From Prauserella halophila (lineage in GTDB: Bacteria > Actinomycetota > Actinomycetes > Mycobacteriales > Pseudonocardiaceae): 64,000 bases of DNA. The stretch is taken from assembly GCF_024171895.1 (NCBI RefSeq), contig NZ_JAMTCQ010000008.1:124001-188000 (forward strand), written 5' to 3'. A program made the translations under genes and the position numbers. Shown piece by piece: positions 47,679 through 61,257 of this stretch (position 1 is its first letter; each line of letters opens with the position of its first letter). The notes beneath the pieces were generated by a model, which searched no databases, was not told the DNA's origin, and saw only the letters and a program-made list of their open reading frames with translations.

Positions 47679-48119
47679 ATGACCTCCGCACTCCTGAAAC
47701 GAGCCCTGCGCGGCGCCGTCGCCACGTCCGCCGTCGCCGCGGCCGTCGTCGTCGGTGCGCCCGCCGCCCAGGCGGTGGACGCCCCCGCGATCACCGACCA
47801 GTATCTGTTCGACACCTCGCTCGCGCAGTTCGGTGCGATCCGCGACCAGCAGCCCTACCCCGACCAGCTCGACTGGTCGTCCGACGCCTGCTCGTGGTCA
47901 CCCGACGAGCCCCTCGGCTACGACTTCACCCCGGCCTGCCACCGGCACGACTTCGGGTACCGCAACTACAAGCGGCAGGGCCGCTTCACCGAGGACGCCC
48001 GGCTGAGCATCGACAACAACTTCTACAGCGACATGAAGCAGCAGTGCAGCGGCTCGTACGCCTGCAACGCGGCAGCCTGGACCTACTACCAGGCGGTCCG
48101 CCAGTTCGGCGCCAGCTGA
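47679..48119 (+). CDS. Secreted prokaryotic phospholipase A2
   Basis: The 146-residue protein has a Sec signal peptide (MTSALLKRALRGAVATSAVA then VVVGAPAAQA; cleavage near residue 32) and the bacterial phospholipase A2 core. The catalytic His90-Asp91 pair is in FTPACHRHDFGYRN, with Cys residues at 71, 87, and two in the C-terminal CSGSYACN for disulphides. It should release fatty acid from sn-2 of phospholipids outside the cell. ATG 47679 follows GAGGA by 8 bases; an in-frame GTG at 47664 adds RNSG without a site. A stem of inverted halves lies upstream, but no clear promoter. It sits alone between argA and ftsK. Confidence 0.9.
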   Translation: MTSALLKRALRGAVATSAVAAAVVVGAPAAQAVDAPAITDQYLFDTSLAQFGAIRDQQPYPDQLDWSSDACSWSPDEPLGYDFTPACHRHDFGYRNYKRQGRFTEDARLSIDNNFYSDMKQQCSGSYACNAAAWTYYQAVRQFGAS

Positions 48120-48142
48120 CCCGGCACGTCACTGGGGAGACA

Positions 48143-50893
48143 TCACTCGTCGGCGGCCGTCTCCTCGTCGGCCGACGGCGGGTCCTCACCGCGGATGAAC
48201 GCCAGCGTCGCGGGGAGATCGTCCGGCTTGACCAGCACGTCGCGGGCCTTCGACCCCTCCGACGGCCCGACGACGGACCTGCTTTCGAGCAGATCCATCA
48301 ACCGTCCGGCCTTGGCGAATCCGACGCGGAGCTTGCGCTGCAGCATCGACGTCGAGCCGAACTGCGAGGTCACGACGAGTTCGGTCGCCTGAAGCAGCAC
48401 GTCGAGATCGTCGCCGATGTCCTCGTCGATCTGCTTCTTCTCGTCGGTCTTGCCCTGCGTGACGCCCTCGGTGTACTCCGGGTCGGCCTGCTGCTTGGTG
48501 TAGTCGACGACCGACTGGATCTCGTCGTCACCGATGAACGAGCCCTGGATGCGGATCGTCTTGCCCGCGCCCATCGGCAGGTACAGACCGTCGCCCATAC
48601 CGATCAACTTCTCGGCGCCGGGCTGATCCAGGATGACGCGCGAGTCGGTCAGCGACGACGTGGCGAACGCCAGCCGCGAGGGCACGTTCGTCTTGATCAG
48701 GCCGGTCACGACGTCGACCGACGGGCGCTGGGTCGCCAGGATCAGGTGGATGCCCGCGGCGCGCGCCTTCTGCGTGATGCGCACGATCGCGTCCTCGACG
48801 TCGCGGGGCGCGGTCATCATCAGGTCGGCGAGTTCGTCGACGATCGCGAGGATGTACGGGTAGGGCCGGTACTCGCGCTCGCTGCCGGGCGGTGCGGTGA
48901 TCTCGCCGGCACGCACCTTCGTGTTGAAGTCGTCGATGTGGCGCACCCGGTTGGCCTGCATGTCCTGATAGCGCTGCTCCATCTCCTCCACGAGCCAGGC
49001 CAGCGCGGCGGCCGCCTTCTTCGGCTGGGTGATGATGGGCGTGATCAGGTGCGGGATGCCCTCGTACGGCGTCAGCTCGACCATCTTGGGGTCGATGAGG
49101 ATCATGCGGCACTCGTCGGGCGTCGAGCGCGCGAGCAGGGACACGAGCATCGAGTTGACGAAGCTCGACTTACCGGAACCGGTGGAACCGGCGACGAGCA
49201 GGTGCGGCATCTTCGTGAGGTTCGCCGTCACGAATTCGCCCTCGATGTCCTTGCCCAGGCCGATCACCATCGGATGCGTGTCCTTGGCCGCCTTCGGCGA
49301 GCGCAGCACATCGCCGAGCCGCACCATCTCGCGGTCGGAGTTGGGCACCTCGATACCGACGGCCGACTTGCCGGGGATCGGCGCGAGCAGCCGGACGTTG
49401 TCGGTGGCCGCGGCGTAGGCGATGTTCTTCGTCAGCGCGGTGATCTTCTCGACCTTCACGCCCGGGCCGAGCTCCACCTCGTAGCGCGTCACCGTGGGAC
49501 CGCGGACGAATCCGGTGACCTGGGCATCGATGTTGAACTGCTCCAGTACCCCGGTGATCGCCTCGATCATGGCGTCGTTGACCTTGCTGCGGGCCTTCGG
49601 CGGATCGCCGAGCGTCAGCAGGTCGGGCGGCGGCAGCTGGTAATCGCCGTCGACCGTGCGCGTGATCGCCAGCGCGGGCTCGGCCGGCGGTGCGTCGGCC
49701 TTGGCCTCGGCCTTCTCCGCGGCCGGTGCGGTGGCCTTCTCCGCGGCCTTGTCGACGGCGTTGTCGGCGGCCTTCGCCGCCTTCGACCGGGCGCCGCCGG
49801 TCGCGGCCGCGTGTTCCGTCGCCCCCGTTGCGGCGGGCGCGTCGGTCCCGGCGTCACCGTCGAGCATCTCGTCCAGCGTCGACGCCGAGCCGGACGAGGA
49901 CTGCCGCCGCCGTGACGGTTTGCGCAGTCGCACCGCCGACGGATCGCCCTCGGTCGTCGGATCCGCGCCGCGGCCGCCACGCGCCGAGCCGTCCTCGGCC
50001 TCGAACGCCTCGTCGTCGTCCGGTTCCGCGCCCCATTCGCTCAGTCGCTGCGGAATCTCCCGCACGGGGGTCCCCGTGAACACGAGGACGCCGAACACCA
50101 GGGCCAGCACCAGCAGCGGAGCGGCCACCCACACGGTGACCCCGCGGGCGAGCAGGTCACCCGAGAACCAGCCGAGCCCGCCGCCCGCGTACATCAGCCC
50201 CTCGTGGCCCTGCGGGCGCGCGTTGATCAGGTGCAGCAGTCCGAGCACCGCCAGGCCCATCAACAGCACGCCGATGACCCGGCGCGGGCGCGTCTGCGGG
50301 TTCGGCTCCGAGCGCATCAGGGCCACGGCCAGCACCAGCAGCACGAGCGGGATCGCGACCGAACCGGCGCCGAAGACCGTGCGCATCCCGATCGTGACGA
50401 GCTCGCCGATCGGTCCTGCGCTCTCCCACAGCACGCCCACGGCCGTGACGAGCGCCAGCGCGATCAAACCGAGTGCCAGGCCGTCCCTGCGGTGTTCCGG
50501 TTCGAGGTCGCGGGTCCGGCCGACCGTGCGGGCCAGCCCGCCGACACCCTTGGCCGCGAGGTTCCAGCCCCCGCGCACGGCCGAGCCCGTGGCGGCGCCC
50601 GAACGACCTTTCGCGCCCGATTTCGCCCCGGCTTTCGCACCGGCCGCCGTACCGCCCGCGGCGGGTTTCCTGGCCGGGGTCCGCGAGGACGACGCAGCCC
50701 GGGTACGCGACGACGAGGCGGTTTTCGCAGTTTTCGCGGTTTTCGCCCCGCCGCCGGCGGCGGACTTGCGGGCCCCGGAACCACTGCCGGAGCCCCGCGC
50801 TCCCGAGCCGCGAGACCCACCGGACTTGCCGCCCGCGGCGCCCGACTTACCCGACGCGCCGCCCCGGCCCTTCGTCACCGACCCACTCGCCAT
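48143..50893 (-). CDS. ftsK: DNA translocase FtsK/SpoIIIE
   Basis: The 916-residue protein pumps DNA through the closing septum. After a basic Ser/Gly/Ala/Lys-rich lead of about 125 residues, it has four membrane segments (about 135-275), an acidic and Ala-rich linker (about 290-405) and the motor domain. The Walker A is [20 protein letters not shown]; Walker B is [14 protein letters not shown]. The C-terminal gamma winged-helix ([39 protein letters not shown]) is intact and would read KOPS/SRS-type sites. ATG 50893. It corresponds to Rv2748c. Confidence 0.95.
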   Translation of the reverse strand: MASGSVTKGRGGASGKSGAAGGKSGGSRGSGARGSGSGSGARKSAAGGGAKTAKTAKTASSSRTRAASSSRTPARKPAAGGTAAGAKAGAKSGAKGRSGAATGSAVRGGWNLAAKGVGGLARTVGRTRDLEPEHRRDGLALGLIALALVTAVGVLWESAGPIGELVTIGMRTVFGAGSVAIPLVLLVLAVALMRSEPNPQTRPRRVIGVLLMGLAVLGLLHLINARPQGHEGLMYAGGGLGWFSGDLLARGVTVWVAAPLLVLALVFGVLVFTGTPVREIPQRLSEWGAEPDDDEAFEAEDGSARGGRGADPTTEGDPSAVRLRKPSRRRQSSSGSASTLDEMLDGDAGTDAPAATGATEHAAATGGARSKAAKAADNAVDKAAEKATAPAAEKAEAKADAPPAEPALAITRTVDGDYQLPPPDLLTLGDPPKARSKVNDAMIEAITGVLEQFNIDAQVTGFVRGPTVTRYEVELGPGVKVEKITALTKNIAYAAATDNVRLLAPIPGKSAVGIEVPNSDREMVRLGDVLRSPKAAKDTHPMVIGLGKDIEGEFVTANLTKMPHLLVAGSTGSGKSSFVNSMLVSLLARSTPDECRMILIDPKMVELTPYEGIPHLITPIITQPKKAAAALAWLVEEMEQRYQDMQANRVRHIDDFNTKVRAGEITAPPGSEREYRPYPYILAIVDELADLMMTAPRDVEDAIVRITQKARAAGIHLILATQRPSVDVVTGLIKTNVPSRLAFATSSLTDSRVILDQPGAEKLIGMGDGLYLPMGAGKTIRIQGSFIGDDEIQSVVDYTKQQADPEYTEGVTQGKTDEKKQIDEDIGDDLDVLLQATELVVTSQFGSTSMLQRKLRVGFAKAGRLMDLLESRSVVGPSEGSKARDVLVKPDDLPATLAFIRGEDPPSADEETAADE

Positions 50894-51047
50894 GTCCCCA
50901 CGGTAACCGGATCACCACCCGCGTCCCAGCCGCCACACGCGGCCCGCGCGTCACGAACGACGAGGTCACACGACGGCCTGCGCCTGCTCGTCCCGCCGGA
51001 CCGACCGGGCCGCCGCACTCATCCGTGCGCGTGACATCCTTCTGGAC

Positions 51048-51872
51048 ATGCTGAGCGGTACGACCGGCAGTCACACCGACGATCACTCTCCGTCACGCGG
51101 TGGCGGGACGCCGGCCATCTGGCGCGCGATGCTCGCCGCGGACCACAACCTCGTCCGCGTCGCAGGGCGGTTACGGATCACCGGGTCCGTCCCCCGGCGA
51201 CTGCGCGGCAGGCCGCTGCTCATCGCGGCGAACCACATCGGCAATTTCGACCCGTTCGTGCTGATGGCCGCGTGCCGGTCGCTCGGGCTCGCCCCGCGGT
51301 TCATGCTCGCCGGTGGGCTCCTCGACGCTCCGGTGCTGGGCACCGCGCTCAAGGCCAGCGGCCACCTACGGGTCGACCGCGGCTCCGCCTCCGCCGTGCA
51401 GCAGTTCACCGATGCCGTCGCGGAGCTGACCGCCACCCGTTCGCCGATCATCGTCTACCCCGAGGGGCGGATCAGCCACGACCGCGGGCTGTGGCCCGAA
51501 CGCGGCAAGACGGGCCTGGCCCGGCTCGCGCTGGGCTCGGGCGTGCCGGTCGTGCCGATCAGCCAGTGGGGCGCACACGAGGCCGTCTACTGGGGCACCG
51601 AGACGGTCACCGGGTTCGGTGACGTGGTTCCCCTGGCGCGGTCCGGGTTCACCGCGCCCCTGCGCAGGCCGACGTTCCGGGTGCATTTCGGCGAACCGGT
51701 CGACCTCGGCGAGTTCGACGCGGCCACGCCGGGCCACGCGGTGAAGGCCCACGCCAAGATCATGCAGACCATCACCGACGGGATCGTCCCGCTGCGCCGC
51801 GACGAACCCGACGTCCCGCGGTTCCACGACCCGACCCGGCCGACGGACACGGTCAGTCCGTGGCGCCCCTGA
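51048..51872 (+). CDS. PlsC-like acyltransferase
   Basis: The 274-residue protein is a PlsC/GPAT-type acyltransferase with LLIAANHIGNFDPFVLM (NHX4D), GHLRVDRGSASAVQ, VYPEGRISHDRG and SGVPVVPISQWG. The glycine-rich start has no membrane signal, so peripheral membrane binding is likely. It differs from the PlsC at 12358 by the longer gap between motifs. ATG 51048. Its 3' end overlaps the convergent Lrp gene by 20 bases. Acceptor lipid unknown. Confidence 0.88.
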   Translation: MLSGTTGSHTDDHSPSRGGGTPAIWRAMLAADHNLVRVAGRLRITGSVPRRLRGRPLLIAANHIGNFDPFVLMAACRSLGLAPRFMLAGGLLDAPVLGTALKASGHLRVDRGSASAVQQFTDAVAELTATRSPIIVYPEGRISHDRGLWPERGKTGLARLALGSGVPVVPISQWGAHEAVYWGTETVTGFGDVVPLARSGFTAPLRRPTFRVHFGEPVDLGEFDAATPGHAVKAHAKIMQTITDGIVPLRRDEPDVPRFHDPTRPTDTVSPWRP

Positions 51873-52377
51873 CCTCACCGGACGGCGGCGCCGGGCCCCG
51901 TACCGGTTCGCGCGTCGGCATCGCCGCCCCGGTGCGCACGGGGTCGAGCACGAACAGCGTGGTGTAGCGCTTGACGTTCGGGTCCTGCTGGAACAGGCGT
52001 TTCGCCACCTCGTTCTCGTGGCGCATCCCCACGCAGGCGAGCACCACGACGTAGTCGTAATCGCCGGAGACCTCGTAGGCCTGCTGCACCTCCGGCGCCT
52101 CCAGCAGCCGCGCCCGGTAGCGGCGGCCCTCCTCGGGAGTGTCGTCCTCGATCGTCACGAGGCAGACGGACAGGATCACCTCGGGCACGTGCCGCGGATC
52201 GAGCACCGCGACGTTGTGACTCAGCAGTCCCGCCGCGCGATAGCGCTGGACCCGCCGCAACACCGCACTCGGCGAGAGCCCCACCTCGTCGCCCAGGTCC
52301 CGCAGCGTGCGGGAGGCGTCCCGCTGCAGCAGCGCGAGCAGGTCGTGGTCGACGTCGTCCAGCATCAGATCACTCAC
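51853..52377 (-). CDS. Lrp/AsnC-family regulator
   Basis: The 174-residue protein has an N-terminal winged helix (DDVDHDLLALLQRDASRTLR; LSPSAVLRRVQRYRAAGLLS) and a RAM/Lrp sensor domain (VEVILSVCLVTIEDD; QQAYEVSGDYDYVVVLACVG). The sensor's Gly-Asp-Tyr-Asp is the usual amino-acid contact region. Start GTG 52377 is 5 bases from a predicted -10, so the mRNA would be leaderless. An ATG at 52365 is a less likely inner start. It is divergent from the EamA gene and probably controls it. Confidence 0.85.
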   Translation of the reverse strand: MSDLMLDDVDHDLLALLQRDASRTLRDLGDEVGLSPSAVLRRVQRYRAAGLLSHNVAVLDPRHVPEVILSVCLVTIEDDTPEEGRRYRARLLEAPEVQQAYEVSGDYDYVVVLACVGMRHENEVAKRLFQQDPNVKRYTTLFVLDPVRTGAAMPTREPVRGPAPPSGEVRGATD

Positions 52378-52382
52378 GCAAA

Positions 52383-52412
52383 CATGTTGCGCGGGGGCGG
52401 GACAATTTTCAA
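52383..52412 (-). promoter_or_regulatory. Leaderless promoter of the Lrp gene
   Basis: TTGAAA (52412-52407) and AACATG (52388-52383) with 18 bases between, followed five bases later by the GTG. The sequence CGCAAACATGTTGCG (52378-52392) around the -10 is nearly palindromic and could be the regulator's own site. Confidence 0.5.
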
Positions 52413-52486
52413 TCGGCCGCACCCCGATCCCGATTACGGTCCTGAGGTATCCCCGATCCGTTCGACCTCGACGAGGACCTCTGCGC

Positions 52487-53506
52487 ATGACCACGACCGG
52501 GCCCGCACAGCAGGCCGGCGGCGACGCCGCCCCCGCACCGCCCACCACCTCGCCGTCCATCACGCTGCGCCCGCACACCGGCCGCGGAGTGCTGTTGCTG
52601 CTCGTGGCCTCGCTGTGTTTCGGCAGTTCCGGCGTGATCGGCAAACCGGCGATGACCGCAGGCCTCGGCCCCGAACAGGTCGCGGCCGCGCGGATCGGCA
52701 TCGCGGCGCTGGTAATGCTCACGTGCATCGCGCTACTGCGCCCGTCGCTGCTCCGCGTCCGGCGCGGGCAGTGGCGGTTGCTGGTCGCCTACGGCCTGCT
52801 CGGCGTCGCCGGTGTACAGCTGCTGTACTTCGTGGCCGCGTCCCGGATCCCGGTCGGCGTGGCGATCCTGCTGGAGTTCACCTCGCCGGTGCTCGTGGCG
52901 CTGTGGGTGCGGTTCGTGCGGCGAGTCCGACTGCCGTGGCCGATGTGGCTCGGCATCGCCCTCGCACTGACCGGGCTGGCCATGGTGGCGCAGATCGGCA
53001 CCGGCCTCACCCTCGACGCGATCGGACTACTGGCCGGTGCCGGGGCCGCCCTGTGCTCGGCGGCGTACTTCCTGCTCGGCGAACGCGGTGTCGCCGACCA
53101 ACACCCGCTCGGGATGGTCACGTGGGGGATGACGGTCGGCGCCGTCGCGGTGTGCGTCGTCGCGCCGCCGTGGACGTGGCCCGGTGACGTCGTGACCGCA
53201 TCGGCCCAGCTCGGGCCGTGGCAGCCGCCGGTGTGGGTGCTGCTGATCGCCGTGGCCCTGCTCTCGACCGTGCTGGCCTACAGCGCGGGCACGGCGTCCC
53301 TGCGGCACCTGCCCGCGGCCGCGGCGAGCGTACTCGCGCTCATGGAACCGCTGATCGCGACCGGGTTGGCCTGGCTGCTGCTCGGTGAGGCGCTGACGTG
53401 GTTGCAGGTGCTCGGCGCGGCGATCCTGCTCGGCGGCGCCGCGCTGGTGCAGCTGACCTCACCGAAGAAGCAACCCGTGGGTGAACCCCTCCCGGTGGCC
53501 GACTGA
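52487..53506 (+). CDS. EamA/RhaT-family drug-metabolite exporter
   Basis: The 339-residue protein has ten membrane segments in two EamA repeats (LLLLVASLCFGSSGVIGKPA; AAARIGIAALVMLTCIALL; LLVAYGLLGVAGVQLLYFVA). A long polar lead (about 30 residues) precedes them. The C-terminal repeat ends SVLALMEPLIATGLAWLLLG. Such proteins export small metabolites or amino acids. ATG 52487. It is divergent from an Lrp regulator, a pairing that suggests amino-acid export (inferred). Confidence 0.9.
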   Translation: MTTTGPAQQAGGDAAPAPPTTSPSITLRPHTGRGVLLLLVASLCFGSSGVIGKPAMTAGLGPEQVAAARIGIAALVMLTCIALLRPSLLRVRRGQWRLLVAYGLLGVAGVQLLYFVAASRIPVGVAILLEFTSPVLVALWVRFVRRVRLPWPMWLGIALALTGLAMVAQIGTGLTLDAIGLLAGAGAALCSAAYFLLGERGVADQHPLGMVTWGMTVGAVAVCVVAPPWTWPGDVVTASAQLGPWQPPVWVLLIAVALLSTVLAYSAGTASLRHLPAAAASVLALMEPLIATGLAWLLLGEALTWLQVLGAAILLGGAALVQLTSPKKQPVGEPLPVAD

Positions 53507-53518
53507 CCCGCTGTCGGA

Positions 53519-53534
53519 CCGGTCCCGCGACCGG
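53519..53534. terminator. Short bidirectional hairpin
   Basis: CCGGTC (53519-53524) and GACCGG (53529-53534) with a 4-base loop lie between the convergent EamA and YqeB-like genes. Confidence 0.6.
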
Positions 53535-53539
53535 CCCTG

Positions 53540-54313
53540 CTAGTCGCCGCGGCCGGTCAGCGCTCGCCAGTACTGCCTGCCCTCCTCGTCGCGCACGACG
53601 ACACCGTGTTCGGCGAGTTCGCGCCGCAACGCCGCGGCGTCGCCGGTGTCCTTGCTCGCCAGCGCCTCCCGCCGGGTGCGCAGCAGGGCCTGAACGTGAT
53701 CGTCGAGCTCGGCCGTACCGTCCAGCCACCGGCGGTAGGTGCCCTCGTGCGGATCGCCCTCCGACCACGGATACGTATGTGCGGCGAACGCGTCGCGCAG
53801 TCGCCGTGCGTCGTGATCGGTCACCACCCGCACCACCTCGGCGGTGTCGACGTCGAGGATGACCAGTTCCTTGCCGTCGAGGAACGCGACCCCGAACCGG
53901 TCCCGCGCGACCTCCGTTGTGGCGCCGGAGGCGGCCACCCGCACGGCCGCGTCGTCGACCTCGACCGTGATCACCTCGTCGTAGGCCGACGCGGCGAGCA
54001 GGACCCCGCCGCCCGCACCCAGCACGGCGAGCACGATCGTCAGGACCGGCCCGCTGAGTCCGGCCACCGCCTCGATCTTCTCGGGCCCCGGCAGGAACGG
54101 CAGTGCCGATACCCAGTCGGGCAGGGCGGGCAGCCATCCCGGCACGTTGGACAGCAGCCAGCCACCCGCTGCACCGAGAAGAGGGAACAGTCCCCACAGC
54201 AGGAGGTGGTAGCCCGCCCCGTGGCGGACGGTGGTGACCGTGCGCTGCTCGTCGGCCGCGCCGGTCCCGGTCGCCGTGGCCCTCGCTGTGTTCTCGCGAC
54301 GTCCTCGTGCCAT
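53540..54313 (-). CDS. YqeB-like membrane protein
   Basis: The 257-residue protein has two membrane segments (about 37-55 and 88-110) and a cytoplasmic beta-rich domain of the YqeB type (AYDEVITVEVDDAAVRVAAS; RDRFGVAFLDGKELVILDVD). The end HGVVVRDEEGRQYWRALTGR is characteristic. Function unknown. GTG 54316 or ATG 54313 fit; ATG is better spaced from GAGGGGG. It overlaps the amidohydrolase stop by one base, so it is co-transcribed. Confidence 0.85.
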   Translation of the reverse strand: MARGRRENTARATATGTGAADEQRTVTTVRHGAGYHLLLWGLFPLLGAAGGWLLSNVPGWLPALPDWVSALPFLPGPEKIEAVAGLSGPVLTIVLAVLGAGGGVLLAASAYDEVITVEVDDAAVRVAASGATTEVARDRFGVAFLDGKELVILDVDTAEVVRVVTDHDARRLRDAFAAHTYPWSEGDPHEGTYRRWLDGTAELDDHVQALLRTRREALASKDTGDAAALRRELAEHGVVVRDEEGRQYWRALTGRGD

Positions 54314-55566
54314 CACGCCCCCTCGTGCGCTGTGTGTCCGAAGCCGGTGCGGCGTTCACGGCTCGTGCGGTGTCCACGGCCGCCGACGACGACGCCCCGG
54401 CACAGGACCAGGCCGACCCGCCGCAGGGCGCCGACCTCGGTGAGCGGATCACCGCGGACCGCCACGAGATCGGCGACCGCACCCGGGGACAGCACGCCTG
54501 CGTCCTCGAGGTCCAGGGCTGCAGCCGGTGCCGTCGTGGCTGTCCGCAGTGCCTCGCGCGCGGTGAGGCCGCACGCGGCGAGCAGCTCGATCTCACGGAG
54601 CAGGCCGCGTCCCGGGGCCACGCCGGGCATTCCCGTGTCGCTGCCCGCCAGCAGCGTTCCGCCCGCCTCGTGGACGTCCAGGACCCGCCTGCGGATCGTG
54701 CGCGCGGTGTCGTCGTCGAACAGGGGCTCGGTGACGGCCAGGGTCGGCGCGAGCGTGATGCCACGCGCGACCATCGTCTCCAGCACGCCGGAGGGCCACC
54801 CGTCCAGCGGTCCGCGGGGTTCCAGGTGCTGCAGGTGGTCGACGCCTGCCTCCAGCAGCTCGGCCAGGTCCGCCGGCGTGCCCCAGTGCGCGACGACGGG
54901 GACGCCGTGCCGGTGGGCCTCGTCGGCGACGGCCGTCAGCACCGCAGGCGCCATCGGTTCCAGCGCGCGCCGCGCAGGATCACCACGATCCTGGACGACC
55001 TTGACGACGTCCACGGGATCGTGGCGGTCGCTACCTCCGGCTACGGCGGCCACCTGTTCCCGTCCGTGTTCCGGGCTGGTGGGGACGCGCACCCAGTCGT
55101 CGCGGGACGTGGCACCGCGCGTGGCCACCGGGTGACCGCCCGGCGCGGTGAAGAGAGGTCCGGCGATACGCACGCGCGGACCGACGAGGCGCCCGTCGGC
55201 CGTGCGCCGACGGAATTCGTGGGCCCAGGCGTGGTCGTCGCCGAGGCTGCACACGGTGGTGACGCCGTGTGCGAGGAACGCGCGGCGCTTGCGTGGGTGG
55301 AAACGCAGGTGGCCCGCGACCGCACGGAGCCGGGCTCGTAGTCCCGTCCCGTCGGGCGCTCCGAGATGGACGTGGGTGTCGACCAGCCCGGGCAGGACGG
55401 TGTGTCCGGGCAGGGAGTACACGTGCGCGTCCCCGGGCACGTCAACGTCCCGGCCGACGTCGACGATCCGGCCGCCCCGGCTCACCACGACGGCGTCCGG
55501 CACCGCTGCCGGCCCGTCCCTGACCAGCACCGTGACGCCGGTCAGCGCGACCGTTTCCGGCTCCAT
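54313..55566 (-). CDS. Metal-dependent amidohydrolase (imidazolonepropionase-like)
   Basis: The 417-residue amidohydrolase has the metal motif LPGLVDTHVHLGAPDGT (HxH), the active-site Lys in DVVKVVQDRG, the metal His in VVAHWGTPADL and HLQHLEPRG, and the Asp in AGSDTGMPG. The C-terminal strand closes the beta sandwich. Members hydrolyse cyclic amides or prolyl dipeptides; substrate not evident. ATG 55566 behind GAGGGGA. The divergent TetR gene and the palindrome at 55581-55597 suggest TetR control of amidohydrolase and YqeB. Confidence 0.88.
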   Translation of the reverse strand: MEPETVALTGVTVLVRDGPAAVPDAVVVSRGGRIVDVGRDVDVPGDAHVYSLPGHTVLPGLVDTHVHLGAPDGTGLRARLRAVAGHLRFHPRKRRAFLAHGVTTVCSLGDDHAWAHEFRRRTADGRLVGPRVRIAGPLFTAPGGHPVATRGATSRDDWVRVPTSPEHGREQVAAVAGGSDRHDPVDVVKVVQDRGDPARRALEPMAPAVLTAVADEAHRHGVPVVAHWGTPADLAELLEAGVDHLQHLEPRGPLDGWPSGVLETMVARGITLAPTLAVTEPLFDDDTARTIRRRVLDVHEAGGTLLAGSDTGMPGVAPGRGLLREIELLAACGLTAREALRTATTAPAAALDLEDAGVLSPGAVADLVAVRGDPLTEVGALRRVGLVLCRGVVVGGRGHRTSRERRTGFGHTAHEGA

Positions 55567-55580
55567 GACGGTCCCCTCAC

Positions 55581-55597
55581 TCGGCGTGCACCGCCGA
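55581..55597. promoter_or_regulatory. Candidate TetR operator in the divergent gap
   Basis: TCGGCG (55581-55586) and CGCCGA (55592-55597) form an inverted repeat with a 5-base spacer, 15 bases from the amidohydrolase start and 27 from the TetR start. TTGACC (55602-55607) and TAGGAT (55611-55616) also lie near; the TetR GTG is seven bases after the latter. Confidence 0.5.
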
Positions 55598-55623
55598 CTA
55601 GTTGACCATATAGGATTCTGTAC

Positions 55624-56295
55624 GTGCAACCAGACAGCGGTACGGAGCAGGAGCTACCGGCGGGAGCTACGGCGGACGGGAGCGACACGGAGTCCGAGAC
55701 GTTCGTCGAGGCGGCCCGTCGTGACCAGATCGTGCGCGCCGCCGTCGCCGTCATCGCCGACGTGGGATACGGCAAGGCGTCGTTCGTGCGGATCGCCGGG
55801 TATGCCGGGATCAGCCCCGGGCTGATCACCTACCACTTCAGGACGAAGGAACGGCTGATCCGCCGGGTCCTACGGGACATTGCGGCCCGGCAGGACCAGG
55901 CCATGGAAGGTGACGAGCCCGTCCAGGGCTACGAGGACGGCCTGCGGCGCATCGTCACGGGCCACGTCGAGCACTGCGCCGCTCGCCCCGAGGAGATGGC
56001 CGCCCGGCGCGAGATCATGGCGGCCACGCTCACGCCGGCCCTGCGGGCGGACATCGACGAGCACGAACGGGCCGGCCGCACCGAGCTCGTCGACTTCCTG
56101 CTCGCCGGACAGCAGCACGGCGAGTTCCGGCCGTTCGACCCGGATACCTTCGCCGACGCGATGTACGGCGCGCTGCGCGAGGTCCCGGGGGTGCTGCGAA
56201 GGCGGGTCGGCACCTCGGCGCGCGACTACGGCCGCGAACTCGCCGACCTGCTCTGCACCGCGGCCACGGGCCGCCCGCCCGGCGTGACCGGGTGA
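55624..56295 (+). CDS. TetR-family regulator, probable controller of the amidohydrolase
   Basis: The 223-residue protein has an acidic lead of about 28 residues and the TetR domain RDQIVRAAVAVIADVGYGKA, then IAGYAGISPGLITYHFRTKE. The C-terminal ligand domain is of the TetR_C_6/BetI-like pattern (MAARREIMAATLTPALRADI). GTG 55624 lies 7 bases past a TAGGAT -10, so the message is probably leaderless. It diverges from the amidohydrolase; probable repressor of that pair. Ligand unknown. Confidence 0.87.
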   Translation: MQPDSGTEQELPAGATADGSDTESETFVEAARRDQIVRAAVAVIADVGYGKASFVRIAGYAGISPGLITYHFRTKERLIRRVLRDIAARQDQAMEGDEPVQGYEDGLRRIVTGHVEHCAARPEEMAARREIMAATLTPALRADIDEHERAGRTELVDFLLAGQQHGEFRPFDPDTFADAMYGALREVPGVLRRRVGTSARDYGRELADLLCTAATGRPPGVTG

Positions 56296-56301
56296 CTCCC
56301 A

Positions 56302-56338
56302 CCCCTGCGGGCGCCCCGGCCCCGGGCACCCGCAGGGG
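56302..56338. terminator. 10-bp stem between TetR and rnj
   Basis: CCCCTGCGGG (56302-56311) and its complement (56329-56338) pair perfectly around a 17-base loop, in the gap between convergent TetR and rnj stops. Confidence 0.85.
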
Positions 56339-56380
56339 CAGGGTCCCGGGCGCGGGGCGCGGGGCGCGGGCGGGGAGCGT

Positions 56381-60791
<4,411 letters not shown>

Positions 60792-60846
60792 AGGCCCTCA
60801 CTTCGTCCTCACGGTGCGCGCCGCATCCTAGCGACGCATCACCCGG

Positions 60847-61248
60847 TCAGACGTCGGCGCGGTGCACCTCGTGCCCTCCGGATCGCAACGCATCGATCGC
60901 CCGGTCGAGATCGTCGGCCGCGACGAGCAGGTGATCCGTGTCGAAGGTCGAGACCGCGAACAGCGCGACCCCGGCCGCGGCCAGTTCGCTCGACAGCGCC
61001 GCGATGATTCCGGTGAGGCTGAACGCCAGCGGCCCCCGGACGGTCAGCAGCCGCCACCCCGGTTCCGCGCGGTCGGCGGCGGGAACGCGTGCCGACGGGC
61101 CGACCACCGACAACTCCTCGGCCGTACGGACGACCGACACCAGATCCCCGCCCGGCGGATCGAGCAGTCCGGCGGGCACCGGTGCGGAGGCCGCGAACCG
61201 GGCGACCGTGTACTCCCCCGGCCGGACGTCGATCGCGAGTCGGCGCAC
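60847..61248 (-). CDS. ACT-domain protein
   Basis: The 133-residue protein has two ACT-like halves, as in the CASTOR/ACT family: VARFAASAPVPAGLLDPPGG and SLTGIIAALSSELAAAGVAL then VSTFDTDHLLVAADDLDRAI. It probably binds an amino acid. GTG 61248 lies 9 bases from the thyX stop, so it is in the thyX operon. Partner unknown; the downstream kinase may sit in the same transcript. Confidence 0.85.
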   Translation of the reverse strand: MRRLAIDVRPGEYTVARFAASAPVPAGLLDPPGGDLVSVVRTAEELSVVGPSARVPAADRAEPGWRLLTVRGPLAFSLTGIIAALSSELAAAGVALFAVSTFDTDHLLVAADDLDRAIDALRSGGHEVHRADV

Positions 61249-61257
61249 GGGTCCCCC

